15,597 nt of DNA from Gaiellasilicea sp035553355 (lineage in GTDB: Bacteria; Actinomycetota; Thermoleophilia; Gaiellales; Gaiellaceae). The stretch is taken from NCBI GenBank assembly GCA_035553355.1, contig DATMJW010000012.1, positions 1-15,597 on the forward strand, read 5' to 3'. The notes below the pieces were generated by a model that saw nothing but the letters and a program-made list of their open reading frames with translations, ran no database searches and was not told the DNA's origin. The translations under genes were made by a program, and so were the position numbers. This document shows, piece after piece, positions 6,506 through 13,299 of this stretch; positions within the stretch are counted from its first letter, which is position 1; each line of letters opens with the position of its first letter.

Positions 6506-7623
6506 CCGAGCGCCCGGGCGGGGTCGAACAACGCGAGCTCCGGCGGCTCCTCGCCGAGGATCGCACGGGCGACGAGATCGCCGCACACGAGGCCGAGGAC
6601 ATTGCCATGGCCGGCGTAGCCGAGGGCGACCCACACCCCATCGCGCACGGGGAGCCGCCCCGCGAGCGGGAGCCCGTCGGCGCTCGAGCCGAAGATCCCG
6701 GCCCAGCGGTGGGTGATCGCCGGCACCCGCCCGAGCAGCGCCGCGACGAGCTCCTCGAGCCGGCTCTGGATCGCCGCGGTGACGGCCTCCTCGGCGGTCG
6801 CCTCTTCCTCGAGAGCCGCGTCTCGACGACCGCCGACGACGAGGCGCCCGTCGCTCAGCTGCTGCCAGTAGTCGTACCCGTGGCGCGCGTAGTGCGGAAG
6901 CGGGAAGAGGAGCTCGTCGAGCGGTTCGGTCACGACGACCTGGTTCCGGATCGGCCCGACCGCCGCGTCGACCTCCGGAACGAGATCGCGCGTGTACCCG
7001 TCGGTCGCCACGACGACCGTCGCCGCCTCGAGGTCGTCGAGCCGCTCGACGCGGGACCTCTCACGCAGCTCCGCCCCCGCCTCGACCGCCTGCGCGGCGA
7101 GCCGCCGCACCCACCGCGCGGGGTGGATCGCGCCGTCGCCGACGTGTCGGAAGCCGCCTCTGAACCGCGCGAGCTGCGGGGGGAGCGGCTCGATCCACTC
7201 GACCGCGAACCCATCTGCGAGCAACGCGTCGTGCTCGGCCTGCACCGACAGGAGCTCGTCGCCGTCTGCCGCGAGCCGCAGGCTCCCGGTGAGCGTGAAG
7301 GCGTCGCCCGCGTACGCCGAGAGCGTCCGCAGGCCGTCTTCGGTGAGCCGCCAGAGCCGCGCGGCTGTATCGCGGCCAAGCGTCGCGGCCGCCTCGTGGT
7401 ACGGCATCGAGCCTCCCCGGAGCGCGAACCCGCCGTTGCGGCCGCTCGCTCCGGAGGCGATCTCCCGCGCCTCGTGCACACGGACGCGTAAGCCGGCGCG
7501 CGCGAGCGTGAGGGCGCACGAGCAGCCCGTGACGCCACCGCCGACGATCTCGACGTCCGCACGACCCTCGAGCGGTCGCGAAGCGACCGGCGCTGAGGGC
7601 TCCTCGAGCCAGTAGGACGCCAT
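6502..7623 (-). CDS. FAD-dependent oxidoreductase of the DAO / gamma-glutamylputrescine oxidase type
   Basis: A 373-residue flavoprotein of the D-amino-acid-oxidase fold. The N-terminal dinucleotide site is VEIVGGGVTGCSCA (24-37) with the ribose-binding Glu51. It is followed by SGASGRNGGF (57-66), a signature of the PuuB/YgaF-like and glycine-oxidase-like branch. C-terminal GYAGHGNVLGL (335-345) closes the FAD site. These enzymes oxidise secondary or primary amines using oxygen or an acceptor; gamma-glutamylputrescine, sarcosine-like and hydroxyglutarate substrates are all known in the branch, so the substrate is open. No signal peptide. The ATG at 7623 lies 9 bases after the dprA stop, so the gene could be the tail of the dprA operon. 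A TAGAGT hexamer that includes the dprA stop codon could also serve as its own -10. Its stop overlaps that of the convergent cyclodeaminase-family gene. Confidence 0.88.
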   Translation of the reverse strand: MASYWLEEPSAPVASRPLEGRADVEIVGGGVTGCSCALTLARAGLRVRVHEAREIASGASGRNGGFALRGGSMPYHEAAATLGRDTAARLWRLTEDGLRTLSAYAGDAFTLTGSLRLAADGDELLSVQAEHDALLADGFAVEWIEPLPPQLARFRGGFRHVGDGAIHPARWVRRLAAQAVEAGAELRERSRVERLDDLEAATVVVATDGYTRDLVPEVDAAVGPIRNQVVVTEPLDELLFPLPHYARHGYDYWQQLSDGRLVVGGRRDAALEEEATAEEAVTAAIQSRLEELVAALLGRVPAITHRWAGIFGSSADGLPLAGRLPVRDGVWVALGYAGHGNVLGLVCGDLVARAILGEEPPELALFDPARALG

Positions 7624-7629
7624 CGCGCG

Positions 7630-7635
7630 ACTCTA
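7630..7635 (-). promoter_or_regulatory. Candidate -10 element (TAGAGT) for the FAD oxidoreductase gene
   Basis: On the minus strand TAGAGT ends 6 bases before the ATG at 7623. The first three bases are the dprA stop codon, so coincidence is possible. The 11-base context GGCTAGAGTCG is identical to that before rnhB, which favours a real promoter giving a leaderless transcript. Confidence 0.4.
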
Positions 7636-8613
7636 GCCAGCCCGCACCACCCCCTCGTCGACGTGCACGAGCCCCAACAGCTCGAGCTCAGTCAGCGCCG
7701 CCGCGACCGCCGCGGCGTCGAGCCCCGTCGCCCGCGCGAGCTCGTCGGCGCTCGCAGGCGACGCGCGCACCCGCTCGAGCACGACGCCGGGCGGACCGGT
7801 CGGCGCTGCGGCGCGCTCGGCGGCGGGGCAGATGCCGAAGCTCTCGAGGACGTCGCCGGACGACGTCAACGGCGTGGCGCCGAGACGGAGGAGCGCGTTC
7901 GGCCCGGCCGAGAGCGTGCTCGTGATCTCGCCGGGTACGGCGAACACCTCGCGCCCCTCTTCGAGCGCGAAGTCCGTCGTGATGAGCGCGCCGCTCCGCT
8001 CCCGCGCCTCGACCACGACCGTGGCCGCGCAGAGTCCCGCGATGATGCGGTTCCGTGCAGGGAACCGCCACGGAGCGGGCTCGACTCCCGGGGCGTACTC
8101 GGACACGACGAGGCCGTTGCGCACGATCTCGCACGCGAGCGATGCGTGTGCCGCCGGGTAGTCGCGGTCGACCCCGCACCCGAGGACGGCGACGGTCACG
8201 CCCCCTGCTTCGAGGGCGCCGCGGTGCGCCTCTGCGTCGACGCCGCGAGCCATCCCGCTCACGACGACGAGGCCGGCGCCTGCGAGCTCGCGCCCGAGCC
8301 GCCGCGCCACCTGACGGCCGTACGGTGAGCAGGCACGCGCGCCGACAATCGCGACGGCCGGGCGCCTCAGCAGGTCGAGGTGCGCGTCGCCGCGGACGAA
8401 GAGGCCGGGCGGCGGGTCGTGGATCGCGCGGAGGAGCGGCGGGAAGTCGGCGGCAGAGCGTCCGACGAACCGCAGCCCGCGCTCCTGTAGCCGCCGCAAC
8501 GCGGCCGTCTCGTCGAACGACTCGCGGAAGCGCTCGAACCGCACGGTCCGCGGGTCGTCCACGTGGTGCTCGTCTCGGGCGGCCGAGAACGCGGCGAGTG
8601 CGAGCTCGCTCAC
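7633..8613 (-). CDS. dprA: DNA processing protein DprA (Smf)
   Basis: A 326-residue DprA. In transformable bacteria it binds incoming single-stranded DNA, protects it and loads RecA. The central Rossmann-like domain is clear: AVAIVGARACSPYG (86-99), VVSGMARGVDAEAHRGAL (117-134), VLGCGVDRDYP (144-153), FPARNRIIAGL (184-194) and VVVEARERSGALITTDFALEEGREVFAVPG (199-228). The usual PGSxxxxxSxG segment reads PGEITSTLSAG. Residues ~280-326 form the C-terminal winged-helix region (DELARATGLD, LELLGLVH). The N-terminal helical region is short. The true start is GTG 8613, supported by GAAGGAG 8 bases upstream and by the GTGA overlap with the comM stop; the longer open frame to 9021 runs through comM and is not coding. 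It is translationally coupled to comM. Confidence 0.95.
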   Translation of the reverse strand: MSELALAAFSAARDEHHVDDPRTVRFERFRESFDETAALRRLQERGLRFVGRSAADFPPLLRAIHDPPPGLFVRGDAHLDLLRRPAVAIVGARACSPYGRQVARRLGRELAGAGLVVVSGMARGVDAEAHRGALEAGGVTVAVLGCGVDRDYPAAHASLACEIVRNGLVVSEYAPGVEPAPWRFPARNRIIAGLCAATVVVEARERSGALITTDFALEEGREVFAVPGEITSTLSAGPNALLRLGATPLTSSGDVLESFGICPAAERAAAPTGPPGVVLERVRASPASADELARATGLDAAAVAAALTELELLGLVHVDEGVVRAG

Positions 8614-10067
8614 GCTGCGAGCTCCTTCGGCGAGCGGTACGAGAGCGCCTCGGCGACGTGCTCGGCGTCGACCGACTCCACCGCCGCGAGCGCCGCGACC
8701 GTCCGCGCCACGCGTGCGACACGGGCCCGACCCCGCGCCGACAGCGGCAGGCGCTCGACGGCGCGCGAGAGCAGCTCGTCGGCTGCCGCCGTCCGCGGCA
8801 ACTCCGCCGTCCGGAGGCGCTCCCGGGCGGCCACGACTCGCTCGCGGACGGAGTCCGACGCCTCGGACGGCGGCGCCGCGAGCTCCTCCGCGCGCGGTCG
8901 CGGGACCGTCAGCACGAGGTCGAAGCGATCGAGCAGCGCGCGCGAGAGCTTGTCGCGGTACGCCGCGAGCCGCTGCGGCGAGCACGTGCACTCCGCGGCG
9001 GGGTCGCCGCGTCCCGCGCACGGGCAGAGGTTCATCGTCGCGACGAGCTGGAACCGTGCCGGGAAGACCGCGTGTCCGGCCGCGCGCGCGACGGCGATCG
9101 TGCCGTCCTCGAGCGGCTGGCGCAGCGCCTCCAGCACCGGACGCTGGAACTCGGGCAGCTCGTCGAGCAGGAGCACCCCGAGGTGCGCGAGGCTGGCTTC
9201 GCCTGGGCGCGGGCCGCTGCCGCCGCCGACGACGGCCGCCGCCGAGGCGCTGTGGTGCGGTGCGCGGAACGGCGGGTGCGTGACGAGAGGGCGCTCACGC
9301 GAGAGCAGCCCGGCGACGGAGTGGATGCGCGTCACCTCGAGCGCCTCGTCGGTCGTCAGCGGCGGCAGGATGCCCGGGAGCCGCCGGGCGAGCATCGTCT
9401 TCCCGGTGCCGGGTGGACCCGCGAGCAGGAGGTTGTGCGCGCCTGCCGCCGCGATCTCGAGCGCGCGCCGCCCGCGCTCCTGCCCGCGCACCTCCGCGAG
9501 GTCGGGCACACCGCACGCGACCGCCGGCGTCGGCGTGTCGACCGGTGGGGGCCGCCCCTCGCCGCGCAAGTACGCCACAGCCTCCGCCAGATGCCGCACC
9601 GGGATCGGGTCGACGCCCGCGAGCGCGGCCTCGGGAGCGCAGTCCGCGGCGCACAGGATGCGGTCGAGGCCGGAGCGGCGGGCGCCCTCGGCGACGGCGA
9701 ACGCGCCGCGCACGGGTCGCACTCCGCCGTCGAGCGCGAGCTCGCCGATCGCAGCGTGTGCAGCGACGCCGTCCCTTGGGACCTGCCGGGACGCCGCGAG
9801 GACCGCGAGCGCGATCGGGAGGTCGAACCCCGCCCCCTCCTTCCGGAGCGCCGCCGGCGCGAGGTTGACGGTGATGCGGCGGTCGACCGGCCACTCGAGC
9901 GACGCCGACGCGATGCCACTGCGGACGCGGTGCTTCGCCTCCTGGCACGCGCGGTCGGCGAGGCCCACGATCGCGAACCCGGGAACGCCCTTCTGCAGAT
10001 GCGCCTCGACGTCCACGCGGCGCGGCTCGAGGCCGACGAGCGCGTGGGTGACGGAGCGCGCGAGCAC
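8610..10067 (-). CDS. comM: ComM/YifB family AAA+ ATPase (Mg-chelatase-like)
   Basis: A 485-residue protein of the ComM/YifB family. In transformable species ComM is a hexameric helicase that extends branch migration of incoming single strands into the chromosome. The N-terminal domain (1-170) has the family pattern MLARSVTHALVGLE, VGLADRACQEAKHRVRSGI, and ITVNLAPAALRKEG-GFDLPIALAVLAAS, a Lon-protease-like fold. The AAA+ module carries Walker A GPPGTGKT (217-224), Walker B VLLLDE (298-303) and the LLDRFDL sensor/arginine region. Cysteines 348, 350, 360 and 362 (NLCPCAGRG then CTCSP) form the usual zinc-like knuckle. The start is GTG 10067, which yields the canonical MLAR beginning. No Shine-Dalgarno sequence is visible. 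The stop overlaps dprA by four bases (GTGA). Confidence 0.94.
   Translation of the reverse strand: MLARSVTHALVGLEPRRVDVEAHLQKGVPGFAIVGLADRACQEAKHRVRSGIASASLEWPVDRRITVNLAPAALRKEGAGFDLPIALAVLAASRQVPRDGVAAHAAIGELALDGGVRPVRGAFAVAEGARRSGLDRILCAADCAPEAALAGVDPIPVRHLAEAVAYLRGEGRPPPVDTPTPAVACGVPDLAEVRGQERGRRALEIAAAGAHNLLLAGPPGTGKTMLARRLPGILPPLTTDEALEVTRIHSVAGLLSRERPLVTHPPFRAPHHSASAAAVVGGGSGPRPGEASLAHLGVLLLDELPEFQRPVLEALRQPLEDGTIAVARAAGHAVFPARFQLVATMNLCPCAGRGDPAAECTCSPQRLAAYRDKLSRALLDRFDLVLTVPRPRAEELAAPPSEASDSVRERVVAARERLRTAELPRTAAADELLSRAVERLPLSARGRARVARVARTVAALAAVESVDAEHVAEALSYRSPKELAA
8622..8628 (-). promoter_or_regulatory. Ribosome binding site of dprA
   Basis: GAAGGAG on the minus strand, within the 3' end of comM, 8 bases upstream of the GTG at 8613. 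It decides the dprA start against the much longer open frame. Confidence 0.7.
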
Positions 10068-10098
10068 GGAGCGAGCGTGCCTGCGGCCGACGCACGTG

Positions 10099-10120
10099 TC
10101 TGTGCCGACTTCGTGCCGAA
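10099..10120. repeat. 22-base element, copy 1 (upstream of comM)
   Basis: On the minus strand it runs from TTCGGCACGAAG into TCGGCACAGA. It contains two CGGCAC hexamers spaced one helical turn (11 bases) apart. It matches the element at 13300-13321 at 19 of 22 positions. It begins about 20 bases past the methyltransferase stop and ends about 30 bases before the comM start. It could be an operator or an unrecognised promoter or end-of-gene signal. Confidence 0.4.
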
Positions 10121-10126
10121 AGTGAG

Positions 10127-10148
10127 AAAACGCGGCGCGCTAGCGCGC
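10127..10148 (-). terminator. Palindrome over the methyltransferase stop followed by a T run
   Basis: A perfect 14-base palindrome GCGCGCTAGCGCGC (10135-10148) is centred on the TAG stop of the methyltransferase gene. On the minus strand it is followed by CGCG and then TTTT (10130-10127). The hairpin would have a tight loop (CTAG), so it is a plausible but not classical intrinsic terminator separating the methyltransferase from comM. Confidence 0.4.
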
Positions 10149-11240
10149 GATCAGGATCGACTCGAAGTACTCCCCGGCGCGGCGCCCGGTGCGACGGTTG
10201 ACGTGCCGCTCGAGCCGCTCTTCCAGCCGCAGCCCTGCGCGCTCCAGGATCTCCGGATAGAGGTCGCGACGGTCGTTCACGACGATGCAGATCGGCGCTC
10301 GCGGACGCAGCGCCTCGCGCACGCGCGTGAGGACCGCCACGATCCCGTCGACGTATGCGGCGATCGCTGCCCGGCTCGTCCCCGCAGCCGCCGCGCCGAC
10401 CTCTCGCTCACGCCGATCGTCGAGCCCGAGCAGCTCGTACGCGTACCGGTGCTGCTCGTGGTAGTCGATCAGGCCGGGATACGGAGGCGACGTGACGACA
10501 CCGTCGTACGGGCCGCCGAGCTCGACCTCGCGCGCGTCCCCGTGCAACACCACCGCGGCGCGCCGGCTGTCACGCACCGCGGCGAACGCCCGCAGCCGCC
10601 CGAGCGTGTCGAGGAGGTACCGCGCGAGGAACTTGTTCGCCTCCTCGACCGGACGGCAGACGCGGCGATGCTTGTGGCACCAGTACTCCCCGTGCTGCGG
10701 CGTCCGCGGGAAGTCGAGGTCGAAGTGTGTCGTCAGCCGCGCCGAGCGCGCCGCCCGCGCGAGCACGACGCGGAGCACATCCGGGTGCCGGGACTCGTGC
10801 ACGAGCGACCGGAAGTGGAGGAGCTCGGCCGCCGTGCGCGGCGCGAACCACCGCGCGACGTACCCTTCGGGCTCCTCGTCGGAGGCCCCGAGCGTCGCCT
10901 GGGCAGCGCGGACGTCGTGCTCGAGCGCCACGAGGTCGTACGCGCGCGTCTTGACCCGCATGAGGAGCGCGTTGAACGCGGCGACGTCCACGGCCACGGC
11001 GTCGTACCCCGACTCGAGCGCCTGCACGAGCGTCGTACCCGAGCCTCCGAACGGGTCGAGGACGCGGCCGCCCGGCTTCACATACCGCTCGAGCAGCGCC
11101 TCGACGAGCTGCGGGACGAACTTCCCGAGGTACGGGTGCAGCCGGTGGACGTGCTTCGTCCGCTCGCGTTCCGGCAGCTCGCGCTCCGACCACGAGAGCG
11201 CGAGGTCGATCTCGCGGTAGAGCGCCTCCTGCGTCGCCAC
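10140..11240 (-). CDS. Orphan DNA methyltransferase (N6-adenine or N4-cytosine type)
   Basis: A 366-residue S-adenosylmethionine-dependent amino-methyltransferase. KHVHRLHPYLGKFVPQLVEALL (29-50) leads into the SAM-binding motif RVLDPFGGSGTT (59-70). The catalytic motif VTSPPYPGLIDY (249-260) follows about 180 residues later. Motif order (FGG first, then a long insert, then PPY) resembles the alpha-like arrangement, the insert being the likely target-recognition part. Ser before PPY is common in N4-cytosine enzymes but does not settle the base. A CHKHRRVC stretch (188-195) may bind a metal. No restriction endonuclease or specificity gene is adjacent, so it is an orphan. The GTG at 11240 is the only canonical start near the gap; AGGAGAAG lies too far away (about 25 bases). 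It sits directly upstream of comM-dprA. An RNA target is less likely but not excluded. Confidence 0.85.
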   Translation of the reverse strand: MATQEALYREIDLALSWSERELPERERTKHVHRLHPYLGKFVPQLVEALLERYVKPGGRVLDPFGGSGTTLVQALESGYDAVAVDVAAFNALLMRVKTRAYDLVALEHDVRAAQATLGASDEEPEGYVARWFAPRTAAELLHFRSLVHESRHPDVLRVVLARAARSARLTTHFDLDFPRTPQHGEYWCHKHRRVCRPVEEANKFLARYLLDTLGRLRAFAAVRDSRRAAVVLHGDAREVELGGPYDGVVTSPPYPGLIDYHEQHRYAYELLGLDDRREREVGAAAAGTSRAAIAAYVDGIVAVLTRVREALRPRAPICIVVNDRRDLYPEILERAGLRLEERLERHVNRRTGRRAGEYFESILIAR

Positions 11241-11282
11241 GGCGTTGACTTCGCCCGCGGCGCGGCTTCTCCTGGAACGAAC

Positions 11283-11302
11283 GCGGGCCCCGCAGGGCCC
11301 GC
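11283..11302 (-). terminator. Hairpin terminator after htpX
   Basis: A perfect 8-base-pair stem, GCGGGCCC and GGGCCCGC, with the loop CGCA (plus-strand reading). It lies 4 bases past the htpX stop. The flanking sequence on the minus strand (GTTCGTTCC) is only mildly T-rich, as usual for high-GC actinobacterial terminators. It separates htpX from the methyltransferase gene. Confidence 0.65.
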
Positions 11303-11306
11303 ATCG

Positions 11307-12200
11307 TCAGGCGTAGTGGATGCCGCTCGCGGCGTCGAGCTCGCGCAGGCGGCGGATCCGCTCCTCCATCGGCGGGTGCGTCGAGAAGAGGGCGGAGATG
11401 CCGCCGCGGCCGCCGAACGGGTTCGCGATGTAGAGCGTCTCCGTGGCCGGGTTGACGTTCATCGGCACCGCTTCCGTCCCGCGCTGCAGCGTCGCGAGTG
11501 CCTCCGCGAGCGGCCGCGCCTCGCCGAGGTAGCTCGCGCCGGTCGCGTCCGCGAGGTACTCGCGCTGCCGCGAGACGGCGAGCTGAAGGATCATGGCGGC
11601 CATCGGCGCGACGATGATCGCGGCGAGCAGGCCGATGATGCCGAGCGGGTTGCCGCCCTCCTCGTCGTCACCGCCGCCGAAGAACATCGAGAACTGGAGG
11701 ATGTTCGCGATCGCCGAGATCGCGGCGCCGATCATCGCGGCGATCGTCATCACGAGGATGTCGCGGTTCGCGATGTGCGCGATCTCGTGCGCGATCACAC
11801 CGCGCACCTGGTCGCGCGGCATGAACCGGAGCAGACCCTCCGTCACGGCGACGGCGGCGTTCTTCGGGTTCCGGCCCGTCGCGAACGCGTTCGGCTGCTC
11901 CGACGGGATCAGGTGCACCGTCGGCATCGGGATACCCGCACGCTCCGACAGCTCGCGGATGTCCTGGAAGAGGGCGGGCGCCTCCGCCTGCTCGAGCTGC
12001 CGCGCCTTGCTCGCGCGCAGCGCCAGCGACGCGGACTTCCAGTACATGAAGAGGTTGAAGACGACGGCGAGCCCCGCGAACAGGAGGACGCCGCTGGAGC
12101 CGCCGACCATCCCACCGATGCCGATGAACAGCGCCATCAGCGCGGCGAGGATCACCCACGTGCGGGCTTGAGTGGAGAAGCGAGTGCGTCCGATCTGCAT
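11307..12200 (-). CDS. htpX: Membrane zinc metalloprotease HtpX
   Basis: A 297-residue M48-family membrane protease that degrades misfolded or damaged membrane proteins together with FtsH. Two hydrophobic helices open the protein (about 13-32 and 36-54). The zinc site HEIAH (138-142) with the third ligand Glu214 in RQREYLADATGA is intact. Two more hydrophobic stretches (about 148-174 and 186-208) flank the insert. The C-terminal STHPPMEERIRRLREL is the family hallmark. Start ATG 12200 gives the normal length. GAAAGGA (12214-12220) lies 13 bases upstream, somewhat far, with GAGAG closer. The frame extends to 12254 with another ATG, but those residues are not family-like and overlap the putative promoter. 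It is bounded by a hairpin on each side, so it probably forms its own transcription unit inside the cluster. Confidence 0.95.
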   Translation of the reverse strand: MQIGRTRFSTQARTWVILAALMALFIGIGGMVGGSSGVLLFAGLAVVFNLFMYWKSASLALRASKARQLEQAEAPALFQDIRELSERAGIPMPTVHLIPSEQPNAFATGRNPKNAAVAVTEGLLRFMPRDQVRGVIAHEIAHIANRDILVMTIAAMIGAAISAIANILQFSMFFGGGDDEEGGNPLGIIGLLAAIIVAPMAAMILQLAVSRQREYLADATGASYLGEARPLAEALATLQRGTEAVPMNVNPATETLYIANPFGGRGGISALFSTHPPMEERIRRLRELDAASGIHYA

Positions 12201-12239
12201 GGTGCTCTCAGCGTCCTTTCGTTCGAAGCTTCCGCGTCC

Positions 12240-12245
12240 ATGATA
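12240..12245 (-). promoter_or_regulatory. Candidate -10 element (TATCAT) for htpX
   Basis: TATCAT on the minus strand would start transcription near 12233, giving a leader of about 33 bases before the ATG at 12200. No convincing -35 is seen. An inverted repeat abuts it on the upstream side. Confidence 0.4.
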
Positions 12246-12273
12246 CCCGCGCACACGGCCCTCACCGCGCGGG
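12246..12273 (-). other. Inverted repeat between yraN and htpX (terminator or operator)
   Basis: CCCGCGC (12246-12252) and GCGCGGG (12267-12273) form a 7-base-pair stem with a 14-base loop. It starts 11 bases after the yraN stop and touches the TATCAT -10 of htpX, with no T run. It could end the rnhB-yraN transcript or, because it fills the -10/-35 spacer of the next promoter, act as an operator. Confidence 0.35.
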
Positions 12274-12284
12274 ATCAGGCGGAC

Positions 12285-12635
12285 CTAAAGATGCAAGGGC
12301 ACGCGCTGGACGCGCTTCCCCCGCACCGCCGCGACCTCGAAGCGGGCGTCGAGGTCGAGGGCGTCCGGGTGCCGAGCGAGCCACGCCTCGGCCGCCCGCA
12401 CGAGCCGCCGGACCTTCTCCTCGTCCACCATCGCGAGCGGGTCGCCGAAGCGGTCGCCGCGCTTCGCCTTGACCTCGCAGAAGACGAGCGAGCGCCCGCG
12501 GCGCACGATCAGGTCGATCTCGTTCCCCGCGGCCCACACGTTGCGGCCGACGACGCGGTAGCCGCGCGCGAGGTAGTGCCGCGCGACACGCGCCTCCTCG
12601 GCCGCGCCTCGCCGCGTGCGGGCGTCGCGGTTCAG
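12285..12635 (-). CDS. yraN: YraN family (UPF0102) nuclease-like protein
   Basis: A protein of about 116 residues with the restriction-endonuclease-like core of the UPF0102/YraN family. The pattern is RRGAAEEARVARHYLARGYRVVGRN, then GNEIDLIVRRGRSLVFCEVKAKRG, with the putative metal residues E39, D41, E54 and K56. The function of the family is not firmly known; structured-DNA processing has been proposed. No ATG, GTG or TTG exists at the expected beginning. The best-fitting start is CTG at 12635, which overlaps the rnhB stop as CTGA, the same geometry as ATGA/GTGA coupled starts. The nearest canonical alternative is GTG 12680, which would add 15 proline-rich residues and overlap rnhB by 49 bases. 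No ribosome site is visible for either. The rnhB-yraN order is typical of actinobacteria. Confidence 0.85.
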   Translation of the reverse strand: MNRDARTRRGAAEEARVARHYLARGYRVVGRNVWAAGNEIDLIVRRGRSLVFCEVKAKRGDRFGDPLAMVDEEKVRRLVRAAEAWLARHPDALDLDARFEVAAVRGKRVQRVPLHL

Positions 12636-13267
12636 GCGGCGTAACAGAGCGCCTGGAACGAGCGGCGGTGCTGGTCGCACGGGCCGTGGGCGCGGACGGC
12701 GGCCGAGTGCCCCGGTGTGATGTAGCCGACGTGCGACGCGAACCCGTAACGAGGATAGAGCGCGTCGAGCCGGCGCATCACGCGGTCGCGCGTCACCTTC
12801 GCCACGATCGACGCCGCCGCGATCGCGGCGCTCTTCGTGTCGCCGTCGACGACCGCCCAGTGCGGCGGCGCCGACGGCCCGAGGCGGAAGCCGTCGACGA
12901 GGCACGCGACGTCGGCGGCGGCGGCGACGTCGTGCAGCACCTCGCGCAGGCCGCGCAGGTTCGAGCGGTGCAGCCCGTGCCGATCGATCTCCCCCGCCGG
13001 GAAGACGCGGACGCTGATGCGCGCCGCGCAGGCGACGACGGCGCGGAAGAGCTCCTCCCGCTCCTCGGGCGCGACCTGCTTCGAGTCGTTCAGCGTCGCG
13101 AGCGGCCGCACGCGATGGTTGCGCAGGCACTCGTAGTCGAGGAGCACGCCGGCGACGACGAGCGGTCCTGCGAGAGAGCCGCGCCCGGCCTCGTCGGCGC
13201 CGGCGACGAACCGCGTGCCGAGCCGCCGGTCGAACGAGAGGAGCCTCTGGCCGCTCGAGCGTGGCAT
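12632..13267 (-). CDS. rnhB: Ribonuclease HII
   Basis: A 211-residue RNase HII that removes ribonucleotides misincorporated in DNA and RNA from RNA-DNA hybrids. The four acidic metal ligands are all visible: D25 and E26 in GADEAGRGSLAGPLV, D125 in CLVDGF and D143 in VDGDTKSAAIAAASIVAKVTRD. LNDSKQ (59-64) and the C-terminal YGFASHVGYITPGHSAAV (174-191) complete the family pattern. Length is normal. The ATG at 13267 has no ribosome site; TAGAGT lies 7 bases upstream, indicating a leaderless start. Its stop overlaps the CTG proposed as the yraN start. Confidence 0.95.
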   Translation of the reverse strand: MPRSSGQRLLSFDRRLGTRFVAGADEAGRGSLAGPLVVAGVLLDYECLRNHRVRPLATLNDSKQVAPEEREELFRAVVACAARISVRVFPAGEIDRHGLHRSNLRGLREVLHDVAAAADVACLVDGFRLGPSAPPHWAVVDGDTKSAAIAAASIVAKVTRDRVMRRLDALYPRYGFASHVGYITPGHSAAVRAHGPCDQHRRSFQALCYAA

Positions 13268-13274
13268 GCGCCCG

Positions 13275-13280
13275 ACTCTA
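13275..13280 (-). promoter_or_regulatory. Candidate -10 element (TAGAGT) for rnhB
   Basis: TAGAGT on the minus strand ends 7 bases before the rnhB ATG. The context GGCTAGAGTCG is repeated exactly before the FAD oxidoreductase gene. A leaderless rnhB-yraN transcript is likely. Confidence 0.45.
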
Positions 13281-13299
13281 GCCGGGGCGACGGCGCCGT

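Noticed and set aside
4108..7491. A 1127-residue plus-strand open frame
   Set aside because: Shadow of pntB, the cyclodeaminase-family gene and the antisense of the FAD oxidoreductase; Arg/Gly/Pro-rich with no motifs.
7633..9021. Longer dprA frame reaching into comM
   Set aside because: The extension is Arg/Ala-rich shadow of comM. GTG 8613 has a strong ribosome site and a GTGA overlap.
12225..12232. GAAGCTTC palindrome in the htpX leader as a heat-shock operator
   Set aside because: Does not match CIRCE or HAIR consensus and is only 8 bases.
11307..12254. Longer htpX from the upstream ATG at 12254
   Set aside because: The extra 18 residues are not like HtpX N-termini and would cover the likely promoter and ribosome site; ATG 12200 gives normal length.
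8055..12644. A 1529-residue plus-strand open frame
   Set aside because: Antisense to dprA, comM, the methyltransferase and htpX, all of which have clear motifs. Long stop-free antisense frames are expected at this G+C content.
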